Below, in pieces: positions 34,398 to 42,387 of a stretch of DNA of 64,000 nucleotides. The stretch covers positions 3,348,001-3,412,000 of the forward strand of contig CAVZWW010000003.1 in NCBI GenBank assembly GCA_963779225.1, written 5' to 3'. The DNA comes from CAVPCZ01 sp963779225 (GTDB lineage: Bacteria > Bacteroidota > Ignavibacteria > UBA10030 > UBA6906). Position numbers and translations under genes: made by a program. The first letter of the stretch is position 1, and each line of letters starts with the position of its first letter. The notes under the pieces are model-generated. The model made no database searches, was not told the origin of the DNA, and worked only from the letters and a program-made list of their open reading frames with translations.

Positions 34398-35360
34398 TTA
34401 CTCCTTGGATTGTGTTGAAGAAAATACCCGCGCTGCAATCAAGCGTCGCGCTTCGTCCCGGTCCTGCTGCAGCTGTGCCGTCAGAGTTTCCAGGCTGTCA
34501 AATTTCTTCTCGTCGCGCAGGCGCCTGAGAAACGTCACCGTCAGCCGCTCGCCGTAAATCTCCCTGTCAAAATCGAGGAGGTGAACCTCCAGCACCTGGT
34601 TCAGACCGGCGCTGACCGTCGGCCTGACGCCGATATTCATAATACCATAAGCCCTGCTGCCCGCCATGGAAGCCTCGACGAGATACACCCCCCTGCCCGG
34701 AAGCAGCTTGCGGGGATGCAGGGGTTGGATGTTCGCCGTCGGGAAGCCGATGGTACGACCCCGGCGGTCGCCTCCCACGATGGTTCCCCCGAGCTGGTAT
34801 GCATATCCCAGCATGGCGTTCGCCTTCTCCACGTCCCCCGCCGCAAGAGCATTCCGGATACGCGTGCTGCTGATCGGCGCACCGTCGACTGACAGAGGAT
34901 GCACGGCGAATACCGAAAAGTCGAGTGTTCTTCCCATCTCCACCAGACCCTGGATCCCGGCTTCCCGATCCCGGCCGAACATGTGGTCGTATCCCACAAC
35001 AACTTCGCTCACGCCGATTTCTCCGGCCACGATATCATCGTAGAACTCTCTCGCAGTGAGTCTCGAGAACGCCGGGGTGAATCCAATGATCAACACCACA
35101 TCGACATGGAGATCCCGCAACATCTCGATGCGATCATCCAGCGTCGACAGCATCTGCACCGGTCCTTTGGCGGAGGCCACCACTTCCTTCGGGTGCGGGT
35201 CGAAGGTGATCACGACACTCCGTCCTTCCCGCATTCGTGCACGGTGGACAACCTCGCGGACGATCTCCCGGTGAGCCCGGTGAATCCCGTCGAACATGCC
35301 GACGGTCACGACAGAGTTCTTGTCGTGACCCACCAGGTCCAATGAACGCAGGACTTTCAT
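34398..35360 (-). CDS. ribF: Bifunctional riboflavin kinase/FAD synthetase
   Basis: Makes FMN from riboflavin and FAD from FMN. 320 residues from the ATG at 35360. The N-terminal FMN adenylyltransferase domain has VVTVGMFDGIHRAHREIV (the nucleotidyltransferase GxFDGxHxGH motif with H-R-A-H) and VVGYDHMFGRDREAG. The C-terminal riboflavin kinase domain has GGDRRGRTIGFPTANIQP and EVHLLDFDREIYGERLTV. It overlaps truB by 4 bp and precedes rpsO by 4 bp. Confidence 0.96.
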   Translation of the reverse strand: MKVLRSLDLVGHDKNSVVTVGMFDGIHRAHREIVREVVHRARMREGRSVVITFDPHPKEVVASAKGPVQMLSTLDDRIEMLRDLHVDVVLIIGFTPAFSRLTAREFYDDIVAGEIGVSEVVVGYDHMFGRDREAGIQGLVEMGRTLDFSVFAVHPLSVDGAPISSTRIRNALAAGDVEKANAMLGYAYQLGGTIVGGDRRGRTIGFPTANIQPLHPRKLLPGRGVYLVEASMAGSRAYGIMNIGVRPTVSAGLNQVLEVHLLDFDREIYGERLTVTFLRRLRDEKKFDSLETLTAQLQQDRDEARRLIAARVFSSTQSKE

Positions 35361-36061
35361 GCGAGCGGTGCCGGTTCTGCCGAAGCGGCATCCCGGCGTT
35401 GAAATTGCTCCAGGGTCATTGCCTCGCCGAGGCCGTACGGCCCGATCCTGGTGCGTCTGAGCGCAGTCACGCATGCTCCGCACCCCAGCCGTTCTCCCAC
35501 ATCATTCACGATCGCCCGGACATACGTCCCTTTGGAGCAAACGACGGTGAACCGGACTTTCGGGATCTGTATCTCTGTGGCCGCGATCCGATGGATGATA
35601 ATCTGGCGCGGCGGTCGTTCGACCTCGACACCCTTCCGCGCCAGTTTGTACAGTCGCGTGCCGTCAATTTTCACCGCCGACCACATGGGCGGCACCTGCG
35701 TTTGCGCGCCGGCGAATGCCGCGAGTGTTTCGCGGACCTGCATTTCGGTTATTCCTGCAGTGCTCCGGCGTTCCGTCACCGCGGTCCCGGCGTCGAAGCT
35801 CGGCGTCCGCACCCCCAGCTCCATCTCGACCTCGTACTCCTTGTCGAGTCCTACGAAACCGTCGATCTGTTTGCGCTTGCGGCCGGTGCACACGATCAGA
35901 AGTCCCGTGGCCATCGGATCGAGCGTTCCGGCATGTCCTGTCTTCACGCCCCCCGAGAGGCGCCTGATCTTGTTGACCACATCGAATGACGTCCAGCCGG
36001 CCGGTTTGTCGATAAGCAGAACTTCGCCCTCGACCACCGGGGGTTCATTTCTCTCCGCCAC
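35357..36061 (-). CDS. truB: tRNA pseudouridine-55 synthase
   Basis: Isomerises U55 in tRNA T loops. I use the GTG at 36061 (234 residues), which has GAGGGGGAG nine bases upstream and overlaps rbfA by 17 bp; the earlier ATG at 36118 would overlap rbfA by more than 70 bp. Seen: LLIDKPAGWTSFDVV, the catalytic motif GHAGTLDPMATGLLIVCTGR, KEYEVEMELGVRTPSFDAGT and the KGTYVRAIVNDVGERLGCGA motif. The stop overlaps the ribF start by 4 bp. Confidence 0.94.
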   Translation of the reverse strand: MAERNEPPVVEGEVLLIDKPAGWTSFDVVNKIRRLSGGVKTGHAGTLDPMATGLLIVCTGRKRKQIDGFVGLDKEYEVEMELGVRTPSFDAGTAVTERRSTAGITEMQVRETLAAFAGAQTQVPPMWSAVKIDGTRLYKLARKGVEVERPPRQIIIHRIAATEIQIPKVRFTVVCSKGTYVRAIVNDVGERLGCGACVTALRRTRIGPYGLGEAMTLEQFQRRDAASAEPAPLA

Positions 36062-36416
36062 CCTCGTGCTCCCCCTCGCTGCGATGGATCTCCTTGAGCA
36101 ACGTGTTGATCCGGTCAACCCGGTCGAGCGTTGTATCGTGGTAAAAGTGGAGTTCGGGTATGAACCGCATGTGCAGGTGATGACCCACGATCCCCCGGAT
36201 ATGGGTCCGTTCCGCCTCCAGCATTTCCATCGTCCGGGCCTGCAGCTCGGCTGATCCCAGCACGCTGAAATACACCTTCGCGATGCGGAGATCGCCGCTC
36301 ACTTTCACGTCGGTCACCGTGGTGAGGCCGAACGCGGGATCATTGTAGTCCCTGATCAGGATGGCGCCGATTTCCTCTTTGATAAGAGATGCAACGCGCT
36401 CGGTGCGTATAGACAT
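36045..36416 (-). CDS. rbfA: 30S ribosome-binding factor A
   Basis: Small KH-fold 16S rRNA maturation factor, 123 residues from the ATG at 36416, 4 bp after the infB stop. Seen: RVASLIKEEIGAILIRDYND, LTTVTDVKVSGDLRIAKVYF and MRFIPELHFYHDTTLDRVDR, all family signatures. The C-terminal tail EGEHEGGGEK is acidic and glycine-rich. Confidence 0.95.
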   Translation of the reverse strand: MSIRTERVASLIKEEIGAILIRDYNDPAFGLTTVTDVKVSGDLRIAKVYFSVLGSAELQARTMEMLEAERTHIRGIVGHHLHMRFIPELHFYHDTTLDRVDRINTLLKEIHRSEGEHEGGGEK

Positions 36417-36420
36417 CGTG

Positions 36421-39162
36421 CTAGAGCTTTCGCTTGCTTTCGACGATCTTGAAGGCTTCGACGGTATCGCCGACTTTGACGTCGTTGAAGTTCTCAAAGC
36501 CGATACCGCATTCAAATCCTGAATCCACCTCGCGGACATCGTCCTTGAAGCGCTTGAGGGAACTGATCGTTCCTTCAAACACCTGGATGCCGTCGCGGAT
36601 CAGACGCACGCGGTTGTTCCGGGTGATTTTTCCGTCCTGGACAATGCATCCGGCGATATTCCCGATCTTCGGCACCTTGAATACCTCGCGGACGTCGATC
36701 GTCGCAACGATCTCTTCCTTCTTTTCGGGCGAGAGCATTCCTTCGAGGGCCTTGTGCACATCGTCGATGGCGTCGTAGATGATATTGTAGGTCCGGATGT
36801 CGACCTTCTCCTTCTCGGCCAGGCGGCGGGCGTTCAGGTTCGGCCGGACGCGGAATCCGATGATGACCGCGCCCGAGGCCGCCGCAAGCATGATGTCCGA
36901 TTCGGAAATCATGCCAACGCCGCTATGGATCACGTTGAGTTTGACCTCCTTGTGGGAGATCTTCATCAACGAATCGGCCAGCGCCTCAACGGATCCGTCC
37001 ACGTCGCCCTTTACGATAACGGCGAGCTCCTTCACCTGGCCTTCCTTGATCTGCAGCGAGATGTCGTCGAGGGTGGTCAGGTGAATCTGGCGGAAGTCCT
37101 GTTCCCGTTTCAGCTGCTGGCGGCGCAGACTGATATCGCGCGCCACGCGGTCCGAATCCACGACGATAAAGGTATCGCCGGCCTGCGGGAATCCATCCAG
37201 ACCGGTCAGCTGCACCGGTGTTGACGGGCCCGCTTCTTCAAGCCGGTTGCCGCGTTCATCGTACATGGCGCGCACCTTGCCGCTGAAGATCCCCGCGATG
37301 AACGGATCACCGATGCGAAGGGTTCCTTTCTGCACCAGGACCGTTGCGGTGACGCCCTTCCCTTTGTCCAGCTGGGCTTCCACAATGGTGCCATTGGCGA
37401 GGCGATCGGGATTCGCCTGCAGGTCGAGGAGGTCAGCTTCGAGACCGATCTTTTCGAGGAGGACATCCACGTTTTTCCCTGAGCGGGCGGACAGTTCGAC
37501 ACACTGATATTTGCCGCCCCATTCCTCGACGAGGATATTGCGTTCCGCCATCTGCTGGCGGATCTTTTCCGGGTTGGCGTCGGGTTTGTCGATCTTGTTG
37601 ATGGCGATGATCATTGACACGCCTGCGGCCTGCGAATGGCTGATCGCCTCCTGCGTCTGCGGCATCACGCTGTCATCGGCGGCAACCACAAGCACGACGA
37701 TGTCCGTGATCTGGGCACCGCGCGCGCGCATGGCGGTAAAGGCTTCATGGCCCGGTGTATCGAGGAAGGTGATACGGCGTCCGGAAGGAGTCGTCACCTC
37801 ATAGGCGCCGATATGCTGCGTGATACCGCCGGCTTCGCCCGCCACCACATTGGAGCGTCGTATGTAGTCGAGGAGCGATGTCTTGCCGTGATCCACATGT
37901 CCCATGATGGTAACCACGGGAGCGCGGGGGCGCAGACTTTCTTCGGGATCCGGCTTATCGGGGATATCCCCCTCTTCAACGACGCTCGACGTGAAGCTCA
38001 CCTGCAGCTTGAACTCGTCCGCCACCAGTGCAATCGTATCCTTGTCCAGACGCTGGTTGATGGAGACCATCATGCCGAGTTCCATGCACTTCTTGATCAC
38101 ATCGGCCACGTTGACGTGCATCAGATTGGCAAGGTCGTTGACGGAGACAAACTCCGTCACGCGCAGGATGCCTTCTTCGCGTTTCGCCTCTTCCTGCAGC
38201 CGCACCTCCTCCTCTTCACGTTCCCTCCGCTTCCGTTTCTTGCTGGCCGCGCGTCCGCTGACGCCGGTGTCGTCCATCGCCGCAAGTGTCCGGCGAATGG
38301 CCTCATCGACCTCGGTCTGATTGATCTCTTTATGGCGGAGCTTCTTCTTCTTCTTTTTCTTCTTGTCGAGTTCTTCGGCCTCCACCGGTTTGACTTCCGG
38401 TGTATCCTCTTTCACCCGCTTCTTTTTCTTTTTCCGTTTATGGTCCTCGGCTTCGGCTGCGGCGGCTGCGGCTGTGGGTGCAGCGCCTTTGGCTGCCTTT
38501 CCCGGAGCGGCTTTCTTGGGAGCCAGCTCCATCTTGCCTTTGATCGTAAGACCGATTTTCCCCCGCTGGCCCTTCTTGAGTTCAAGGGGCGAAAGTGACT
38601 TCTCGCGGTCCTTTCCTTTTGCCGGTGCGGCGACCGGTTCGGTCTCGGCGACTTCTTCGGCGACAGGAGGTTCGACCGTCTCCCCCGCCGGGACCCCGGC
38701 TGCAGCGGTCTCTTCCTGAGCGACTTCCGTTGGTTCGGCCTGTTCCGGCAACGGGAGCTCCGCGACGGCTTCCGCTTCCGCCTGCGGTGCGGGAATTTCC
38801 TCCGCGGGAGGGGTGATCGGCACTTCGATCACCGGGGTTTCTTCCGGCGGCTTCACGGCAGGCTCGCCCTCCGGCGGGGTGGTCTTTGCGCCCACCTCCG
38901 GGACTTCCTCGGTGCCTTTCCTTTCCGCGCGCCTTTTTGTCTCGCGGATTTCCTGGATCTTGCGGTGATGCTTCTCCGCAACGTCCTTTTCTTTCTTGAA
39001 GTGAATGAGGATATCACGCATCATCGGCTCGTCGAGCGATGACATGTGACTCTTCACCTCGTGCCCCTTCTTGCGAAGGAACTCGATCAACGTCTCATGC
39101 GAGAGATTGAGTTCTGTCGCAACCTTGTACAGCTTTTTCTTCTTCTCTACCGTTTCGGTCAT
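36421..39162 (-). CDS. infB: Translation initiation factor IF-2
   Basis: GTPase placing initiator tRNA on the 30S subunit. 913 residues. An N-terminal IF2-N domain (KLYKVATELNLSHETLIEFL) is followed by a long Pro/Glu/Ala-rich stretch (about 80-175) and lysine blocks (about 240-275: RKKKKKRVKE and KKKKKKKKLR). The G domain then carries GHVDHGKT near residue 420, DTPGHEAF, NKIDKPD and the EF-Tu-like and C-terminal domains (VIHSGVGMISESDIMLAAAS). The start ATG is 9 bp after the nusA stop. The long low-complexity N-terminal half is normal for the family in this group. Confidence 0.97.
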   Translation of the reverse strand: MTETVEKKKKLYKVATELNLSHETLIEFLRKKGHEVKSHMSSLDEPMMRDILIHFKKEKDVAEKHHRKIQEIRETKRRAERKGTEEVPEVGAKTTPPEGEPAVKPPEETPVIEVPITPPAEEIPAPQAEAEAVAELPLPEQAEPTEVAQEETAAAGVPAGETVEPPVAEEVAETEPVAAPAKGKDREKSLSPLELKKGQRGKIGLTIKGKMELAPKKAAPGKAAKGAAPTAAAAAAEAEDHKRKKKKKRVKEDTPEVKPVEAEELDKKKKKKKKLRHKEINQTEVDEAIRRTLAAMDDTGVSGRAASKKRKRREREEEEVRLQEEAKREEGILRVTEFVSVNDLANLMHVNVADVIKKCMELGMMVSINQRLDKDTIALVADEFKLQVSFTSSVVEEGDIPDKPDPEESLRPRAPVVTIMGHVDHGKTSLLDYIRRSNVVAGEAGGITQHIGAYEVTTPSGRRITFLDTPGHEAFTAMRARGAQITDIVVLVVAADDSVMPQTQEAISHSQAAGVSMIIAINKIDKPDANPEKIRQQMAERNILVEEWGGKYQCVELSARSGKNVDVLLEKIGLEADLLDLQANPDRLANGTIVEAQLDKGKGVTATVLVQKGTLRIGDPFIAGIFSGKVRAMYDERGNRLEEAGPSTPVQLTGLDGFPQAGDTFIVVDSDRVARDISLRRQQLKREQDFRQIHLTTLDDISLQIKEGQVKELAVIVKGDVDGSVEALADSLMKISHKEVKLNVIHSGVGMISESDIMLAAASGAVIIGFRVRPNLNARRLAEKEKVDIRTYNIIYDAIDDVHKALEGMLSPEKKEEIVATIDVREVFKVPKIGNIAGCIVQDGKITRNNRVRLIRDGIQVFEGTISSLKRFKDDVREVDSGFECGIGFENFNDVKVGDTVEAFKIVESKRKL

Positions 39163-39171
39163 GCGACTCCT

Positions 39172-40761
39172 TTAAGAATTCTTCGGACCCTCGTCCGTCG
39201 GCTCTGCAGGTTCCGCCGGTTCTGCAGGTTCCGCAGGCTCTGCCGGCTCTGCAGGTTCCGCAGGCTCTGCAGGTTCCGCGGGTTCCGCGGGTTCCGCGGG
39301 TTCCGCAGGCTCTGCAGGTTCCGCAGGCTCTGTGGGTTCCGCGGGTTCCGCGGGCTCTGCAGGTTCTGCCGCAGCGACTCGCGCTGCTGGAGCTACAGGG
39401 GCTGCTGGTGTTCCCGCGGGGGGAGCACCTGCGACCGGCGCGCGGCCGGGTCCCGGCGGCAGGTCATCCGGTGTCGCCGTAGCGATCGGCTTCAGGGGAT
39501 CCACCGCCTCTTCGCCTTCATCAACTTCCGCTTCGTCAAGATCTTGCCGGATCATTTCACGGATCTCGCGGACCCGCTGCTCATCCAGCCCTTCGATTTT
39601 CAGCAATGAATCCATGCTCGCATTCAGCACTTCTTTCGCCGTTTCCAGACCGGCATCGATCAGCTTCAGATACAATTCTTCACCGAGTTCCGGTTTGAAG
39701 TCTACCAGCTCGATGTCATACTCGTCCTCGTCGCCGCCCTCCTTGATGAGATTGATCTCGTAGTCGGTGAGTTTGCTTGCAAGGCGGATGTTCTGTCCGT
39801 TACGGCCGATCGCCAGGGACACCTGGTCGGCCGCGACGACAATATTCGCCTTCTTCGCTTCCTTGTCCAGCTCGACACTCTTGAGTTTTGCCGGTGCGAG
39901 AGCCCGTGTTACGAAAAGCTCCGGTACTTCGCTGAAATTGATGACGTCAATATTCTCGTTGTTGAGTTCCCGCACGATGGTATGAATGCGCACGCCCTTC
40001 ATGCCGACGCATGCGCCGACCGCGTCGATACGGTCGTCGTGCGACTCCACCGCCACCTTCGCACGCTCGCCCGGCTCGCGCGCGATGCGCTTGATCTCGA
40101 TGATACCGTCGTAAATCTCGGGGATTTCCATTTCGAAGAGCTTCGCCAGAAACTTCGCGTCGGCCCGGGAGACGACCACCGCGGGGGTGCCGTTGTTCCG
40201 CCGGACTTCCTTCACCACCGCACGGATGGTCTCGCCCTTCTTGTACCGTTCCTTGAAGATCTGTTCGCTCTTCGGAAGAATAAGCTCGTTCCGGTTGTGA
40301 TTGATCAGAATCTCGTTCCGACGGATCTGATAGATTTCGCCCACGATAATGTCGCCGACCGCATTGCTGTACTCGTTGTACATCAACTCGCGTTCGATCT
40401 CTTTGATCCGCTGGTTCAGGTTCTGCTTTGCGCTCACAACCAGGCGCCGTCCGAAGACGACAAGCGGAACGACTTCCACGTAGTCTTCGCCGACATCCAG
40501 ATCTTCCCCGGACAGTTCGCGCGCGGTTGCGACATCAATCTGCGTCACGGGGTTCTCCACCGTCTCCACGACCTCCCGTTCCAGGAAGATCTCGATGTCG
40601 CCCTTGTCCATGTTGACCACGACGTCAAACTTCGCGTCCTGGCCGAATTTCTTCCGCACCATCATCGAAAAGACGTCCTCGACAATACCGGTCAGGATAT
40701 CCTTGTCGATCCCCTTCTCGCGAACCATCTGCGCGAACGATTCGACAATCTCCGAATTCAT
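39172..40761 (-). CDS. nusA: Transcription termination/antitermination factor NusA
   Basis: RNA-polymerase-associated factor, 529 residues from the ATG at 40761 (GAGGAAGTA upstream). N-terminal domain (SFAQMVREKGIDKDILTGIV), S1 domain (GDIIVGEIYQIRRNEILINH), KH1 and KH2 domains (GACVGMKGVRIHTIVRELNN; QVSLAIGRNGQNIRLASKLT) and a helical AR-like module (LLKIEGLDEQRVREIREMIR). It ends in an Ala/Pro-rich linker and 19 consecutive (A/T)EP triplets before TDEGPKNS. The tail is likely disordered and extended. Second gene of the rimP operon. Confidence 0.96.
   Translation of the reverse strand: MNSEIVESFAQMVREKGIDKDILTGIVEDVFSMMVRKKFGQDAKFDVVVNMDKGDIEIFLEREVVETVENPVTQIDVATARELSGEDLDVGEDYVEVVPLVVFGRRLVVSAKQNLNQRIKEIERELMYNEYSNAVGDIIVGEIYQIRRNEILINHNRNELILPKSEQIFKERYKKGETIRAVVKEVRRNNGTPAVVVSRADAKFLAKLFEMEIPEIYDGIIEIKRIAREPGERAKVAVESHDDRIDAVGACVGMKGVRIHTIVRELNNENIDVINFSEVPELFVTRALAPAKLKSVELDKEAKKANIVVAADQVSLAIGRNGQNIRLASKLTDYEINLIKEGGDEDEYDIELVDFKPELGEELYLKLIDAGLETAKEVLNASMDSLLKIEGLDEQRVREIREMIRQDLDEAEVDEGEEAVDPLKPIATATPDDLPPGPGRAPVAGAPPAGTPAAPVAPAARVAAAEPAEPAEPAEPTEPAEPAEPAEPAEPAEPAEPAEPAEPAEPAEPAEPAEPAEPAEPTDEGPKNS
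39199..39369 (-). repeat. 19 tandem 9-nt repeats coding (A/T)EP at the NusA C terminus
   Basis: 57 codons reading as 4 AEP, 1 TEP and 14 AEP. Synonymous codons differ between copies (GCA, GCG and GCC for Ala; GAG and GAA for Glu), so the DNA repeat is imperfect and the peptide pattern appears kept by selection or by old duplication. It is entirely in frame. Confidence 0.9.
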
Positions 40762-40801
40762 TACTTCCTCCACATAAATACGTGTGCCTTGATTCCGGGA
40801 C

Positions 40802-41257
40802 TCACCATGGCGGTGCGACCTTTGCCTCCCGGATGTCGCCGAACAGGATCCGCGTCTCTGCCGAGCCCGCGAACCGCACTGTGATACCCTCGTCGTCCGC
40901 CGCAACGAGCGATCCCCGCCGGGCGGGTACGCCGGGTGTTGATGCGAGCTTGAGCAACAGCTCGCGCCCGATGTGCTTGGGATATTGCCAGGAGAATCCC
41001 AGCGGCCGGTCTATGCCGGGCGAAGATACTTCGAGACGGTACCCTGACGAGATGATCTCCGTCGCGTCAATGATTGCGCTGATGTTCCTGCTGATTTCGG
41101 CACAGAGGTCGGTGGTGACCACACCGGGTGTGTCGATATACACTTCCAGCACAGGACGCCGGTGATCACCGCGGATTACGACATCAACAACGTGCGCCGC
41201 GCTTTGCGTGACACAGGTATGTATTGCCTGGCGGAGGGGCTCCGGAACGCGCATCAT
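40802..41257 (-). CDS. rimP: Ribosome maturation factor RimP
   Basis: Assembly factor for the 30S subunit, about 151 residues from the ATG at 41257 (alternative ATG at 41254; AGGATC upstream). Seen: VYIDTPGVVTTDLCAEISRN, the conserved D-x-C-x-x-I-S region, IISSGYRLEVSSPGIDRPLG, the family signature, and a C-terminal SH3-like domain. First gene of rimP-nusA-infB-rbfA-truB-ribF-rpsO-pnp; an upstream in-frame extension covers the leader hairpin and was rejected. Confidence 0.93.
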   Translation of the reverse strand: MMRVPEPLRQAIHTCVTQSAAHVVDVVIRGDHRRPVLEVYIDTPGVVTTDLCAEISRNISAIIDATEIISSGYRLEVSSPGIDRPLGFSWQYPKHIGRELLLKLASTPGVPARRGSLVAADDEGITVRFAGSAETRILFGDIREAKVAPPW

Positions 41258-41280
41258 GATCCTGGTTGAGACAAATAAAA

Positions 41281-41299
41281 ATAGCCCGGTACGGGCTAT
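41281..41299 (-). terminator. Intrinsic terminator / possible attenuator ahead of rimP
   Basis: An 8 bp perfect stem (41281-41288 with 41292-41299) with a 3 nt loop, followed on the minus strand by TTTTTATTTG. It can terminate the ltaE transcript, but it also lies downstream of the promoter read at 41316-41344 and 24 bp before rimP, so the rimP-nusA operon would have to be transcribed through it. Confidence 0.8.
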
Positions 41300-41315
41300 C
41301 TCTACAAACCTTTGT

Positions 41316-41344
41316 AGTATACTACTTTCACCAGCAAAAATCAA
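41316..41344 (-). promoter_or_regulatory. Putative sigma70-type promoter of the rimP-nusA-infB operon
   Basis: Minus strand: TTGATT (41344-41339), a 17 bp spacer and TATACT (41321-41316, 5/6). The -35 box overlaps the last codons of ltaE. The predicted leader is about 50 nt and contains the hairpin with T run at 41281-41299. Confidence 0.6.
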
Positions 41345-42387
41345 GTCCCGCGGGCAAAAACATCGATCGTCACCCCTGCAGCCTGTTTCACCTGGTCCAT
41401 CGTGACATCCAGATGGGTCACCGCCCGCAGAGTCGTTCCGGTTGCCGGAATCATCAAAACCCCCCGCCTGCGCAGCTCGGCCGCCAGCTCATCCGGTGTC
41501 CGTCCGGTGCCTGCCACGTCGATAATCAGGATATTCGTCTGGACGGAGGCGGTGTCAATCGACACCCCGGGAGCACCGGAAAGTGCCCTGGCAAGTTCCG
41601 CGGCCTTGGCATGATCTTCGCTCAGCCGCCCGATGTTGTGCTCCAGTGCGTAGAGGGCGGCCGCTGCAAGCACCCCTGCCTGCCGCATCCCACCCCCGAA
41701 AATCTTCCGGAAGTGCCGCGCTTCTTCTATGAATTCCCGTGTACCCGCGATCGCCGAACCCACGGGAGCACCCAGTCCCTTGGAGAAACAAACCGAAACG
41801 GAATCGAAATGGCGTGCGTATTCTGCGGGAGAAACCCCCGAGGCGACGCTGGCGTTCCAGATGCGCGCCCCGTCCAGGTGCATCCCTATCCCTTCACGTC
41901 GGGCCAGCGCGGATACTTCCTCGATAAGCGGGAGCGGATACACCGTCCCCCCCGCCAGGTTGTGTGTGTTCTCCAGACAGACCAGACGCGTCCGGGGCAT
42001 ATAGTAGATGTTCGGCCTGATAGCCTGCGCCACCTGGGCGGCACGCAGTTGACCGTGCGTGCCCGGTATGGTATGGACCTGCACACCCGAGAGAAACGCC
42101 GACCCGCCGGTTTCATGGTTGAAGACATGCGATCTGGCTTCCGCAACGATTTCGTCCCCGGGCCGGGTATGGACCTTGATGCACAGCTGGTTTCCCATCG
42201 TGCCGCTCGGCACGAACAATGCCGCCTCCTTCCCCAGCATGCCGGCAACCTGATCCTGGAGCCTGTTCACGGTCGGGTCTTCGGCGAACACATCGTCGCC
42301 GACTTCCGCCCCGGCCATGGCCCGCCGCATAGCCTCAGACGGCCGCGTCACCGTATCGCTCCGCAGGTCAATCATTTGTTCTGCCAT
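41341..42387 (-). CDS. ltaE: Low-specificity L-threonine aldolase (beta-eliminating lyase family)
   Basis: PLP enzyme cleaving L-threonine or L-allo-threonine to glycine and acetaldehyde. 348 residues. Seen: MIDLRSDTVTRPSEAMRRAM, EVGDDVFAEDPTVNRLQ, LFVPSGTMGNQL, HLDGARIWNA with the PLP-binding Asp, and the PLP-lysine motif CFSKGLGAPVGS. The start overlaps the lnt stop by 16 bp. Other aldol-type substrates such as phenylserine are possible for this family. Confidence 0.95.
   Translation of the reverse strand: MAEQMIDLRSDTVTRPSEAMRRAMAGAEVGDDVFAEDPTVNRLQDQVAGMLGKEAALFVPSGTMGNQLCIKVHTRPGDEIVAEARSHVFNHETGGSAFLSGVQVHTIPGTHGQLRAAQVAQAIRPNIYYMPRTRLVCLENTHNLAGGTVYPLPLIEEVSALARREGIGMHLDGARIWNASVASGVSPAEYARHFDSVSVCFSKGLGAPVGSAIAGTREFIEEARHFRKIFGGGMRQAGVLAAAALYALEHNIGRLSEDHAKAAELARALSGAPGVSIDTASVQTNILIIDVAGTGRTPDELAAELRRRGVLMIPATGTTLRAVTHLDVTMDQVKQAAGVTIDVFARGT

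Noticed and set aside
35988..36118. ATG at 36118 as truB start
   Set aside because: It would overlap rbfA by more than 70 bp and lacks an SD; the GTG at 36061 has a good SD and fits family length.
39199..39369. NusA repeats considered as an assembly collapse or a separate repeat element
   Set aside because: The repeats stay in frame and use varied codons, so they look like coding sequence; read data would be needed to test length.
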